Origin: UBA1413 sp964552955
GTDB taxonomy: Bacteria > Bacteroidota > Bacteroidia > Bacteroidales > Prolixibacteraceae
Reading direction: 5' to 3'
Assembly (NCBI GenBank): GCA_964552955.1
Contig: CAZKIU010000001.1
Coordinates: forward strand, 62,001 to 126,000
Length of the DNA stretch: 64,000 nucleotides
Shown here: positions 17,730 to 25,381 of the stretch, piece after piece
Position numbering within the stretch: position 1 is the first letter of the stretch
Layout: every line of letters begins with the position of its first letter
The notes under the pieces: model-generated
The model's database searches: none
Told to the model about the DNA's origin: nothing
The model's input: the letters and a program-made list of their open reading frames with translations, nothing else
Program-made: the position numbers and the translations under genes

Positions 17730-18863
17730 ATGGTTATAGTTGTCAACACCAGGCTTTTGCTTAAGGACCGGTTGGAAGGCATTGGATGTTTCATGGTTGA
17801 AACCCTCTCCAGGATCACCCGGGCCCACCCCGAGCACCAGTTTATCTTTTTGTTTGACAGACCTTTTGACCAGAAGTTCATCTTTTCTGATAATATCGTT
17901 CCGTTGGTAGTTTATCCCCCGGCCCGCCATCCCCTGCTATGGAAAATCTGGTTCGATTACCGCATTCCGGGGATTCTCAGAAAATACAAGGCCGATCTTT
18001 TTTTATCGCCCGACGGATACCTCTCTTTGCGCACGGAGGTTCCTCAACTGCCGGTCATCCATGACCTCAACTTCTTTCATCGCCCTGCCGACCTACCCGC
18101 TGGCATTTCACGCTATTACAACCGCTATTTTCCCCTTTTTGCCCGGAAGGCGGCCCGAATTGCCACCGTCTCTGACTGGTCAAGAGAGGATATTGCCACC
18201 AGCTTTAACATCGACCCGGCGAAGATCGATGTGGTGTACAATGCCTGTAGTCCCTCTTTTCAACCGTTAAACCGCAAGGAGCAGCAAAAAGTGCGGGATC
18301 AGTACTCCGGGGGCAAACCCTACTTTCTCTTTGTGGGGGCCCTCCATCCCCGGAAAAATATAGAAGGTTTGCTCACGGCCTTTGAGGAGTTTAAAAGCCG
18401 CACCTCAGGAGAGGAAAAGCTGCTGGTGGTAGGGGGTAAAATGTTCAAAACCGGGAACATCGCCACACGGCTCGGCACCATGAAATACCGTGATCAGGTG
18501 ATCTTTACCGGGAGGGTAGCCGGGGAGGAACTCCACCGGATCTACGGAGCGGCCCTGGCCCTGACTTTTGTCCCTTTCTTCGAGGGTTTCGGCATTCCGG
18601 TGGTGGAAGCCATGGGGGCTGGCATCCCGGTGATTTGTTCACATACCACCTCCCTGCCGGAAGTGGCGGGGGATGCCGCCCTTTATGCCGACCCGCACCA
18701 GCCCCACCAGATCACCTGGGCCATGCAGAAAATCAGTTCAGGCGAAGCCCTCCGTAACATGATGGTGGAAAAGGGATTCCGGCAGAAAGAGAAGTTTTCA
18801 TGGGACCGCTCCGCAGATCTCCTCTGGGCCTCCATCTTGAAAGCCATGGCCACCCATGGTTAA
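17730..18863 (+). CDS. Glycosyltransferase family 4 (GT-B fold)
   Basis: A 377-residue GT-B enzyme. The N-terminal acceptor-side domain spans about 1-175. The C-terminal nucleotide-sugar domain has FLFVGALHPRKNIEGLLTAF and the E-x7-E donor motif in FFEGFGIPVVEAMGAGIPV. The family transfers a sugar with retention of configuration from an NDP-sugar, here probably during surface glycan synthesis. Donor and acceptor cannot be told from sequence alone. It begins MVIVVNTRLLLKDRLEGIGCFM, the usual opening of this subgroup, so the ATG at 17730 is sound. It is divergent from the flippase gene with a spacer of 85 nt. Confidence 0.92.
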   Translation: MVIVVNTRLLLKDRLEGIGCFMVETLSRITRAHPEHQFIFLFDRPFDQKFIFSDNIVPLVVYPPARHPLLWKIWFDYRIPGILRKYKADLFLSPDGYLSLRTEVPQLPVIHDLNFFHRPADLPAGISRYYNRYFPLFARKAARIATVSDWSREDIATSFNIDPAKIDVVYNACSPSFQPLNRKEQQKVRDQYSGGKPYFLFVGALHPRKNIEGLLTAFEEFKSRTSGEEKLLVVGGKMFKTGNIATRLGTMKYRDQVIFTGRVAGEELHRIYGAALALTFVPFFEGFGIPVVEAMGAGIPVICSHTTSLPEVAGDAALYADPHQPHQITWAMQKISSGEALRNMMVEKGFRQKEKFSWDRSADLLWASILKAMATHG

Positions 18864-18910
18864 ACCATTGATAAACTATAATTTACCACCTACCCCGCCA
18901 TGCTGATCTT

Positions 18911-18975
18911 CCGATATTCTGACATTCTGACATTCTGGCATTCTGACCTTCTGAGATTCTAATCTTCTGATATTC
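18911..18975. repeat. Simple repeat built on ATTCTGA steps
   Basis: About 65 nt of 8-10-nt steps (GACATTCTGACATTCTGGCA and variants) between the GT4 stop and the rnhB start. It ends only 6 nt before the rnhB ATG. It resembles, but is distinct from, the 22-nt CATTCAAGATTC family elsewhere in the window. Confidence 0.65.
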
Positions 18976-18981
18976 ATTTTT

Positions 18982-19587
18982 ATGGGTTTTTCTCTTCGGG
19001 ATTATATGGAGCCGGGCCGGGTGGAGGCTGGTGTGGATGAAGCGGGCCGGGGATGCCTGGCAGGCCCCGTAGTGGCTGCCGCCGTCATCCTCCCACCGGA
19101 CTTCTCGCATCCCCTGCTGAACGACTCCAAGCAGCTTCCTGAAAAAACAAGGGATCTGCTCCGGGGGATCATCGAAGCGACGGCCGTGGCCTGGGGGGTA
19201 GGCATAGCCTCACCCGCCGAGATCGATGAAATCAACATCCTGCAAGCCAGTTTTCTGGCCATGCACAGGGCCATCCAACAACTGACCGCAGCACCCGACC
19301 ACCTGCTGATCGACGGAAACCGCTTTTACAACCGGACCACCATCCCCCACACCTGCGTGGTCAGGGGTGACGCCACCTTCCAAAGCATCGCCGCGGCTTC
19401 CGTGCTGGCCAAAACGCACCGCGACGAACTGATGCTCCGCCTCCACGAGTCTTTCCCAGGTTACGGCTGGGACCAAAATAAAGGCTATCCTACCCTGCTC
19501 CACCGCCAGGCCATCTCCCAACTGGGGGTAACCCCCCACCACCGCACCTCCTTCCGCCTTTCCAACGAACAGCTTTCCTTATGGTAA
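18982..19587 (+). CDS. rnhB: Ribonuclease HII
   Basis: A 201-residue protein of normal RNase HII length. The catalytic opening AGVDEAGRGCLAGPVVAAAV holds the first Asp-Glu pair. LLIDGNRF supplies the next Asp, and AASVLAKTHRDELM the last Asp of the metal site. The C-terminal GYGWDQNKGYPT motif, which contacts the 2'-OH of the ribonucleotide, is intact. The enzyme nicks 5' of single ribonucleotides embedded in DNA and degrades RNA-DNA hybrids. The ATG at 18982 lies straight after a simple repeat; no clear promoter box is visible in between. Confidence 0.97.
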   Translation: MGFSLRDYMEPGRVEAGVDEAGRGCLAGPVVAAAVILPPDFSHPLLNDSKQLPEKTRDLLRGIIEATAVAWGVGIASPAEIDEINILQASFLAMHRAIQQLTAAPDHLLIDGNRFYNRTTIPHTCVVRGDATFQSIAAASVLAKTHRDELMLRLHESFPGYGWDQNKGYPTLLHRQAISQLGVTPHHRTSFRLSNEQLSLW

Positions 19588-19635
19588 ATGCTCATAATTC
19601 TTAAATTTCACCGGAGTTTGTAAACAACACTTTCT

Positions 19636-19643
19636 TATTTTTG
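19636..19643 (+). promoter_or_regulatory. Promoter -7 box TATTTTTG for the lipoprotein/rhodanese pair
   Basis: TATTTTTG matches TAnnTTTG, 35 nt before the ATG at 19679. A TTTG at 19617-19620 is only 15 nt upstream, closer than the usual -33 spacing. Confidence 0.5.
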
Positions 19644-19678
19644 TTAACTGAATACACTAATATTTAAAAAGTTAAGTT

Positions 19679-20743
19679 ATGCGTTTTAAAACTCTTGTAC
19701 TGATGTTCGGACTGGCCGGCTTTGCCGCCGTTTTTTTCCAGGCCTGTAATCCCAAACCGGCTGCCACCACCAGTGAAAATGTATCTTATTACCGGTCGCT
19801 TCTTTTCAGTGAAACCCCCTGGGATGTGGAGCGGGGGACCTACCCGCTGACCGCTGAAGAAGCAAAAACCGTCAACAATTACAAATTCACTTACGACGAC
19901 CAGAACCGTCTGGTATCGGTCGAATACAACCGCAACGGCATTTTACTGGACTACTCTTCCATGGGTGCTGCCAAGGTGACCTATAGTTACGAAGGCAACC
20001 TCCAGAAGAAATATTTCTTCAACCAGGAGGGAGACACCATTGACCGTGACGGCGCTTTCATTTATGAGTACACCTATGACGAGGCCAGTGCGATGCGTAC
20101 AGCCCTGCGGTTCCTCGACAAAGCCGGCCAACCGGTGGAAAACAGCAACAGCATTCACAACTGGGCGTGGACTAAGATGCCCGACAGGATGATCCGCGAG
20201 CTGAGGTACAACCTGGCCGGCGATTCCGTGGTCATGAATCCTTTCTGTCCCTTCTATGAACTCCGTTTTACTTACGATGCCAACGGTTATGTCACCCGCA
20301 TGGCCAACTATGACCATGATACCCTTTACAACTGTACGGCCGAGAACTGCGGCGATATCGGTGTCTCCTATTTCGAATTCAAGAACAATGAAGCGGGCGA
20401 CCTGCTGGAGTTCTCGGTTCACAATACCACCGGCAACCTCTCCAACCTCTACTGGGGGTGGGCCAAAAGGGTGAACAAGGTCGATGCTAACGGTTACCCT
20501 GTGGAAACGGTCGTTTATGATCAGGATGATGAGATCCTCGGGGGCAAGAATGTTCCGGTCACGCAAACCGAATACGATGCCCATGGAGCCGTGATCAGGC
20601 GCATCAATATGAATGAAAACCGTGAAGTGATCAACAGTCCGGCTGACGGCGTCGCCTATGTCGAATACACCTATGACGAGCAGGGCCGCCGCACGGGAAC
20701 CCTCCGGCTCGACAAGGACAAAGTTGAAGTAGCCAGTAAGTAA
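19679..20743 (+). CDS. Lipoprotein with YD-like (RHS-type) repeats
   Basis: A 354-residue protein with a signal peptide and lipobox (FAAVFFQACNPKP, Cys at about residue 23). The mature part has at least five short YD-type motifs: FTYDDQNRL, YTYDEASAM, FTYDANGYV, EYDAHGAV and YTYDEQGRR. These are the beta-strand units of RHS/YD repeats and of MORN-like text-repeat proteins. The gene is too short for an RHS toxin and has no toxin tail. It is expected to be anchored in the outer or inner membrane. Function is unknown. It is 8 nt upstream of the double-rhodanese lipoprotein gene and shares a promoter with it, so the two products may work together. Confidence 0.7.
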   Translation: MRFKTLVLMFGLAGFAAVFFQACNPKPAATTSENVSYYRSLLFSETPWDVERGTYPLTAEEAKTVNNYKFTYDDQNRLVSVEYNRNGILLDYSSMGAAKVTYSYEGNLQKKYFFNQEGDTIDRDGAFIYEYTYDEASAMRTALRFLDKAGQPVENSNSIHNWAWTKMPDRMIRELRYNLAGDSVVMNPFCPFYELRFTYDANGYVTRMANYDHDTLYNCTAENCGDIGVSYFEFKNNEAGDLLEFSVHNTTGNLSNLYWGWAKRVNKVDANGYPVETVVYDQDDEILGGKNVPVTQTEYDAHGAVIRRINMNENREVINSPADGVAYVEYTYDEQGRRTGTLRLDKDKVEVASK

Positions 20744-20751
20744 ATCCACCG

Positions 20752-21807
20752 ATGATGTCCGTCAAGAGATTATTCAGCCTGTTGGTGACGGCTGCTTTTC
20801 TGGCACAAGGGTGCACTTCCGGAGGATCCGGAAAAACACAGCAGGAAGGGGAGAAAAAGGCGGAAACACCGGGTGTTGCGGCCGCGGCTCCGGTGGAAGT
20901 CAACGCTGAAGCCCTCCTGCTGATCAATGAGCTTGAGCAGACCGGCGACTACGTCAACAGCAGGGAGTTTCCCAGCCTGATCAAGGCGTCGGTGGTCCAT
21001 GATGAAGCAGGGGCCGGCAACCACATTATAGACCTGAGGCCTGTCGCAGAGTATGCCCGCGGCCATATCCAGGGCGCGGTCAGTGTGGCCTTTGAGGCGT
21101 TGCCCGAATATCTGGAATCGAAGATCAAACCCTTCGAATTCGACAAAGTCATTCTGGTGTGCGCATCGGGTCAGGTTTCCAGTAATGCAGCCTCCCTGTT
21201 GCGGATCATGGGCTACGGCAATGTTTACGCCTTACGCTGGGGCATGAGCAGCTGGAACCGGGCCCTGGCCGAAGAGTACTGGCTGAAGGGTATTTCCGCG
21301 GCTTATGAAAGCCGGCTGGAAACCAGTGACCAGCCTGCGGCCACCCCTGGCGACCTGCCTCAACTCAACACCGGGCTCACTACCGGTGGAGAGATCCTCG
21401 ACCGGCGATTCCGCCAGCTCATGAGCGAAGGGAGCCAAGTGGCGCAAATCACCGCAGCAGAGGTCTTTGCCGACCCCGGCAAATACTACATCATCAACTT
21501 CGAGCGGAAGGACAAGTATGAATCGGGCCATATCCCCGGAGCCGTCAGGTACAAGCCTGCCGGTACCCTGGGCATCCTGCCTGAGATGGAGACCATCCCC
21601 CACGACAAACCGGTCGTAGTCTATTGCGGCACCGGCCACAACTCGGCTTTCGCAACGGCTTACCTCAGGCTCTTCGGCTGGGACGCCAAAACACTGGTCT
21701 ACGGAAACAACGCCTTCATGCACGACAAGATGATCAACGACCGCGCATCCCTCTCATGGCTCCCCTTCACACAGGAGGAAATCCATGATTATCCCATAGC
21801 GAAGTAG
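20752..21807 (+). CDS. Lipoprotein with two rhodanese-like domains
   Basis: A 351-residue protein with signal peptide and lipobox (AAFLAQGCTSGG). The first rhodanese domain (about 75-185) has IIDLRPVAEYARGHIQGAVSV and an active-site loop VCASGQVSS with the catalytic Cys. The second (about 225-345) has the FERKDKYESGHIPGAVRY stretch and the loop YCGTGHNSAFA, again with Cys. Both domains could carry persulfide sulfur in the periplasm; most tandem rhodaneses keep only one active Cys. It faces a cluster of YeeE/YedE transporters and two further rhodanese-like proteins, so a role in periplasmic sulfur transfer or thiosulfate handling is inferred. ATGs at 20752 and 20755 are equivalent starts. Confidence 0.82.
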   Translation: MMSVKRLFSLLVTAAFLAQGCTSGGSGKTQQEGEKKAETPGVAAAAPVEVNAEALLLINELEQTGDYVNSREFPSLIKASVVHDEAGAGNHIIDLRPVAEYARGHIQGAVSVAFEALPEYLESKIKPFEFDKVILVCASGQVSSNAASLLRIMGYGNVYALRWGMSSWNRALAEEYWLKGISAAYESRLETSDQPAATPGDLPQLNTGLTTGGEILDRRFRQLMSEGSQVAQITAAEVFADPGKYYIINFERKDKYESGHIPGAVRYKPAGTLGILPEMETIPHDKPVVVYCGTGHNSAFATAYLRLFGWDAKTLVYGNNAFMHDKMINDRASLSWLPFTQEEIHDYPIAK

Positions 21808-21945
21808 TGCGTTGACGAACACATTAAGAAGAGGTATTCCCTTTTCCTGGCCGCAGAACTCCCCCATGAGAACGCTAACGGGGCAACAGCAGCAGTGAAG
21901 GAGGCTCCCCCCGGAGATCCGGATCTGAAAATGGGAAAGGGAATA

Positions 21946-22449
21946 TCACCGGCCGTCCAGGGGTGCTTCATCCCAGGCGGCTGATGCTTCCGGTTCCGGT
22001 CTGACCGTCGTGTCAGGCCGGAACTGGTATTTCAGCACTTCCCCACCCGGCAGGTAGGGGCCCAGAATATAGACCTCCCTGACCCCGGCCTCCTGAAGGA
22101 TCACCCATCCCTGCACGGCCGTAGCCTGATGAGGGGCCACCAGGACCCACTTTTTCCCTTCTGCGGAAAACTTCTCCCCGGAAGCCTCTCCGGCCAAGCC
22201 CTCCAGGGTCACCAGTTCAGAGGGAAACGAAGCGGTCAGACTGTCGGGACCGGCACCCTCCAGCATCAGAAGATGGATCTCCCCGCCCAGCGACAAGAGA
22301 TCGCCCGGTTTAATAAACGCCGTTCGCAAGGCCAGCGCCCGGGCAGCTTCCCCGGCATCACCGGGCCACCTGCTCTCACAGGAGCGCTTCACCACCATCA
22401 GTACCAGAATCAGCACCGCTATTATCAATACTCCCCGCAGTCTTTTCAC
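21946..22449 (-). CDS. Membrane-anchored degenerate rhodanese-like protein
   Basis: A 167-residue protein with one N-terminal transmembrane helix (LRGVLIIAVLILVLMVVK) and a soluble part whose order of strands resembles a rhodanese: LLMLEGAGPDSLTASFPSEL, then WVLVAPHQATAVQGW where the Cys loop should be, then AGVREVYILGP. The catalytic Cys position is Pro/Ala, so sulfur transfer by that loop is not expected. The only two Cys-type features are near the membrane (KRSCESR). Start is GTG at 22449, which lies inside a dispersed repeat copy (22443-22530). It is the last gene of the minus-strand sulfur cluster. The rhodanese relation is an inference from fold order, not a clear family match. Confidence 0.55.
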   Translation of the reverse strand: MKRLRGVLIIAVLILVLMVVKRSCESRWPGDAGEAARALALRTAFIKPGDLLSLGGEIHLLMLEGAGPDSLTASFPSELVTLEGLAGEASGEKFSAEGKKWVLVAPHQATAVQGWVILQEAGVREVYILGPYLPGGEVLKYQFRPDTTVRPEPEASAAWDEAPLDGR

Positions 22450-22530
22450 TTGTCTATCTGTTAGTTATATAACTTGTTCTTCAGTTGTATAAGGCAGTAA
22501 GGCCTATGTCAGCTCTTCACGCCCAGTGGA
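22443..22530 (-). repeat. Dispersed start-codon-adjacent repeat, copy 4 (core plus short arm)
   Basis: The core TGTTAGTTATATAACTTGTT starts at 22459 and GGCAGTAAGGCC ends it at 22504, followed by CTCTTCACGCCCAGTGGA of the arm. The hairpin arm is missing. The end of the element, reading GTGAAAAG on the minus strand, overlaps the GTG start of the gene at 22449. The remainder of this spacer (22531-22571) shows nothing else. Confidence 0.75.
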
Positions 22531-22571
22531 GGTTACCCCCACCCTAAAGGAATAGTCACGGTCGCCAGAAC

Positions 22572-23183
22572 TTATTCGCATCCCCCGTCCAGCCGGGCTT
22601 TTTCAAGGCGTCGGGTGACGAATAGGTTCTCCTTGAGGCTATCGGGGAGGCTGTTGTAGCGGGTGAAGAGTTTCCGGGCGTTGAGGCGCTGCGTAAAGAG
22701 GGCATTCTCCCGCGCGGTGATCCGTTCCCCTGAAAAGCTGCTGTTCATCACGGTCTCAAACCAGGCGTTCATCCCCCCGCTCATCCGGTACACCTGTGAA
22801 TGTCCCATTCCGGCAGCCAGAACCTGGGCCGCCGCGGCTGCCTCCTCATCATTGGAATAAAAAACGAGCTTCCCCCCTTTATTCCGGAGAAGATCTTCAT
22901 TCTGAGGATCAGTGATCTCCTCCAGAGGCACCGACAAAGCCCCCGGCAACCGGCAGGCCGCATACTCCTCACGATGCCGTACATCGATCAGGGTGACCTC
23001 TTGCTCCTCGCTGTTGATCCATCGGGCTACCTCATCAGGGAAGACCACCATGGAATCAGCGGTGGCCCACCGGGCCAGCTCCTGCGGTGAAATCCTGTAA
23101 CGCCCCGGGTTCTCCTCCGGAAAGAGAGCCAGGAAAAGTCCCAGCAGCACCAGCAATACCGATATCCTGATTCTTGTATTCAT
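22572..23183 (-). CDS. Membrane-anchored rhodanese-like protein with Ser at the active-site Cys position
   Basis: A 203-residue protein: an N-terminal hydrophobic anchor (ISVLLVLLGLFLALF), then a single rhodanese domain with TLIDVRHREEYAACRLPGALSVPL and YRMSGGMNAWFE, both good matches. The loop that normally holds the catalytic Cys reads VFYSNDEEAAAAAQ, with Ser in its place, so classic persulfide formation is not expected. A C-terminal tail ends GGCE, leaving one Cys at the very end and another in EEYAACR. The ATG overlaps the stop of the YeeE/YedE gene upstream (ATGA), so it is translationally coupled to a transporter. A regulatory or binding role for that transporter is inferred. Confidence 0.8.
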   Translation of the reverse strand: MNTRIRISVLLVLLGLFLALFPEENPGRYRISPQELARWATADSMVVFPDEVARWINSEEQEVTLIDVRHREEYAACRLPGALSVPLEEITDPQNEDLLRNKGGKLVFYSNDEEAAAAAQVLAAGMGHSQVYRMSGGMNAWFETVMNSSFSGERITARENALFTQRLNARKLFTRYNSLPDSLKENLFVTRRLEKARLDGGCE

Positions 23184-23821
23184 ACCTTTTTTGTATCTTC
23201 CGGATGCATACCCGGGTCATTTAATCCACCAATATCCGGCCGGGCGAATCTCTTTTCGGCTTTCTCAGCCAGCCAGAACATCGCCACAGCGGCCATGATC
23301 AGTAACAGGGTGAAGAGGCCGGAAGAGAGGCCCAGGACCTCATGGATTTGCAGGGGGCCTTTGTAATTTTTCATGGCCAGGGGAGCTACCCAGGGCCAGG
23401 TTTCGGCGAAGAGAAAAGCCCCGGTGACTCCTCCCAGAACATAAACCATGGCATCGGTCTTCCCGATGGAAGCAGCACAAACGCCTGTTCCCGGGCAAAA
23501 ACCCCCCATGATAAAGCCCAGTCCCATGATCACTCCTCCGGCAATGGCGGCATTCACATAATACTCATTGACAAAAACCAGATCCAGGTCAAGCAGGCCA
23601 AAGAATGAGAGCAACCGGGCACCGACCAGCGCCACCAGGGCAGCAGTGAAGAAAACCTTCAGCACGGTCGTATCATAGCCATAAAACATACCGGCCAGTT
23701 TCCGGCTTGAGGAAAAACCCCCCTGCTCCAGGGCATAACCAAAGGCTATTCCGACGAAGAGGGCAAAGAGTAAATCCACCCATCCGGGCAGTTGAAATAA
23801 GGCAGAAACGGGTCCTATCAT
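23180..23821 (-). CDS. YeeE/YedE family sulfur-compound transporter (unit 2)
   Basis: A 213-residue protein with about five to six transmembrane segments. The signatures GYALEQGGFSSSRKLAGMFYG and GGFCPGTGVCAASIGK are those of the YeeE/YedE (TsuA-like) family, in which conserved Cys residues pass thiosulfate or persulfide through the membrane. It corresponds to one half of the usual fused transporter; the other half is the next gene upstream (23902-24414). The start is taken as ATG 23821; TTG at 23830 would add three residues. The gene is coupled to the Ser-type rhodanese by an ATGA overlap. Thiosulfate uptake is the best-supported role for the family, but the substrate here is not proven. Confidence 0.85.
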   Translation of the reverse strand: MIGPVSALFQLPGWVDLLFALFVGIAFGYALEQGGFSSSRKLAGMFYGYDTTVLKVFFTAALVALVGARLLSFFGLLDLDLVFVNEYYVNAAIAGGVIMGLGFIMGGFCPGTGVCAASIGKTDAMVYVLGGVTGAFLFAETWPWVAPLAMKNYKGPLQIHEVLGLSSGLFTLLLIMAAVAMFWLAEKAEKRFARPDIGGLNDPGMHPEDTKKV

Positions 23822-23901
23822 GTTATTCAATCATTTGAAGTGTAAAGATGACGATCCATTTTTACGGGTAACCTGAGCAGATCGGGAAGCATGGGCATCC
23901 A

Positions 23902-24414
23902 TCAGATCCAGAGTTTCCGGAAGAACCAGGCGAAAAGGAAGGCCGATCCGAAGATGGCGGCCATGGTGACAAATCCGGCGACCGAGAGGACAGCCATTCC
24001 CGAGAGGGCAGCGCCGCTGGTACATCCCCGGGCCAACTGGGCCCCGTAGACGAAAAGAAGCCCTCCCAGAAAGGCGAAGAAAAGCCTCTTCCGCCCTGAC
24101 ACATGGGGCGGCCGTTCATTCTTCAACCCCAGGCGCCCTGATAATGCCCCGGAAATAAAACCCCCGATCAGTAAGCCCGCCAACTCCACCGTCAACCAGT
24201 TGGCCAGAGGATGCTTCCCCTCTTCAAAGTACTTACTGTAATACGCACTTTCCATGGCATGCTCCCGGTCTACGGCGCCTACCGCCGACACAACACAGTA
24301 TTTCATGCCCCCGCTGGCCCCCAGCCCCCTTCCCGATAAAAACATGGCCGATAACAAGGCCAACCCCAGCAGGGTCCCCGCCAGATAGGGATTCATATAA
24401 GGTTTACTTTTCAT
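23902..24414 (-). CDS. YeeE/YedE family sulfur-compound transporter (unit 1)
   Basis: A 170-residue protein with about four transmembrane segments and the motif LARGCTSGAALSGMAVLSV, the second conserved Cys motif of the YeeE/YedE family. Together with the 213-residue neighbour it makes up a split two-subunit transporter, a common arrangement in Bacteroidota and proteobacteria. An unusual periplasmic loop (GAVDREHAMESAYYSKYFEEGKHPLANW) follows the second helix. It is the first gene of the minus-strand cluster. Its ATG (MKSKPYMNPY) directly abuts dispersed repeat copy 5, so promoter elements must lie within or beyond the repeat. Confidence 0.83.
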   Translation of the reverse strand: MKSKPYMNPYLAGTLLGLALLSAMFLSGRGLGASGGMKYCVVSAVGAVDREHAMESAYYSKYFEEGKHPLANWLTVELAGLLIGGFISGALSGRLGLKNERPPHVSGRKRLFFAFLGGLLFVYGAQLARGCTSGAALSGMAVLSVAGFVTMAAIFGSAFLFAWFFRKLWI

Positions 24415-24550
24415 ACGTATATTTGTTATTTAATGTATTGTACTTCAATCATATATCGAGGTCAAGCCTAAACAGTTCTTCACGCCCATGGAACTCGCAT
24501 GGAGCAAATATGCATGCCCTTTTGTGTTAGAAGCACCATGCTCGTTTCAT
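24413..24550 (-). repeat. Dispersed start-codon-adjacent repeat, copy 5 (full length)
   Basis: The core TGTTATTTAATGTATTGTAC starts at 24424. The arm TTCACGCCCATGGAACTCGC follows at 24479, and a 6-bp stem pairs GCATGG (24497-24502) with CCATGC (24536-24541). The core end touches the ATG of the YeeE/YedE gene at 24414. Confidence 0.75.
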
Positions 24551-24638
24551 CTCTTTTTATCTTGATTGGGGTAAAGTTAAAAAAATCAGGACAAAATAAT
24601 TGATAGGAGGGAAGGGTGGCATTTTCGGCCGGAATTGT

Positions 24639-24646
24639 TAATTTCG
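24639..24646 (+). promoter_or_regulatory. Probable -7 box TAATTTCG for the DUF1080 gene
   Basis: A 7-of-8 match to TAnnTTTG, 24 nt before the ATG at 24671. Confidence 0.4.
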
Positions 24647-24670
24647 TGACAAAATTCAAACTTCAACAAA

Positions 24671-25375
24671 ATGAACAGAATAGTACTGATGGCCGCCATG
24701 GCCTTTTTGCTGGCATCATGCGGCCCCAAAGAACAACCCATCAACACCTTGTCCAAACAGGAAGTAGCCGATGGCTGGAAACTGCTTTTCAATGGTACCG
24801 ACATGACGGGTTGGAAACTCTATAACGGAGGAGAACCAGCAGGCTGGAAAGTCGAAGAGGGCATCATGAAGAATTCAGGCGTGGGAAGTGATTTTGGCGG
24901 AGACATCATCACGGTGGACCAGTACAAGAACTTCGAACTCTATCTGGAATGGCAGGTAGCCCCCAAGAGCAACTCGGGCGTTTTCTACCATGTCCAGGAG
25001 GGTGTGGCCCAGGCCATCTATATGACCGGTCCTGAATACCAGCTCATTGACGACAAGGGGTGGCCCGACCCTCTGGAAGCCGACCAATACAGCGGCTCCA
25101 ATTATGGGATGCAGGCTCCCGTGGGTGCTGAAGTCAAACCCCTCGACCAGTGGAACCAAACCCGTATCATCGTCAATGGCCCTCACGTAGAGCACTGGCT
25201 GAACGGCACCAAAGTGGTCGAATACGAACTCTGGAGCGACGACTGGAATGCCCGCAAGAATGCCGGCAAATGGAAAGACGTTCCCACCTATGGCATCGCC
25301 GAGATCGGCCATATCGGTCTTCAGGACCACGGTGGCCTTACCCTCTTCAGGAATATAAAAATCAAGGTTTTATAA
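24671..25375 (+). CDS. DUF1080 (3-keto-disaccharide hydrolase-type) lipoprotein
   Basis: A 234-residue protein with a lipobox (MAFLLASCGPK) and a single DUF1080 jelly-roll domain: WKLLFNGTDMTGWKLYN, then NFELYLEWQVAPKSNSGVFYHV, GPEYQLIDD and IGLQDHGGLTLFRNIKIK, all family hallmarks. DUF1080 proteins include enzymes acting on 3-keto glycosides, in a route where a Gfo/Idh oxidoreductase first oxidises the sugar at C3. Gfo/Idh genes are present about 18 kb away and a secreted isomerase-like gene about 34 kb away, but none is adjacent. It lies 6 nt upstream of a PHP phosphatase gene, probably one operon with the CPBP gene. The substrate is unknown. Confidence 0.88.
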   Translation: MNRIVLMAAMAFLLASCGPKEQPINTLSKQEVADGWKLLFNGTDMTGWKLYNGGEPAGWKVEEGIMKNSGVGSDFGGDIITVDQYKNFELYLEWQVAPKSNSGVFYHVQEGVAQAIYMTGPEYQLIDDKGWPDPLEADQYSGSNYGMQAPVGAEVKPLDQWNQTRIIVNGPHVEHWLNGTKVVEYELWSDDWNARKNAGKWKDVPTYGIAEIGHIGLQDHGGLTLFRNIKIKVL

Positions 25376-25381
25376 TCAGCC

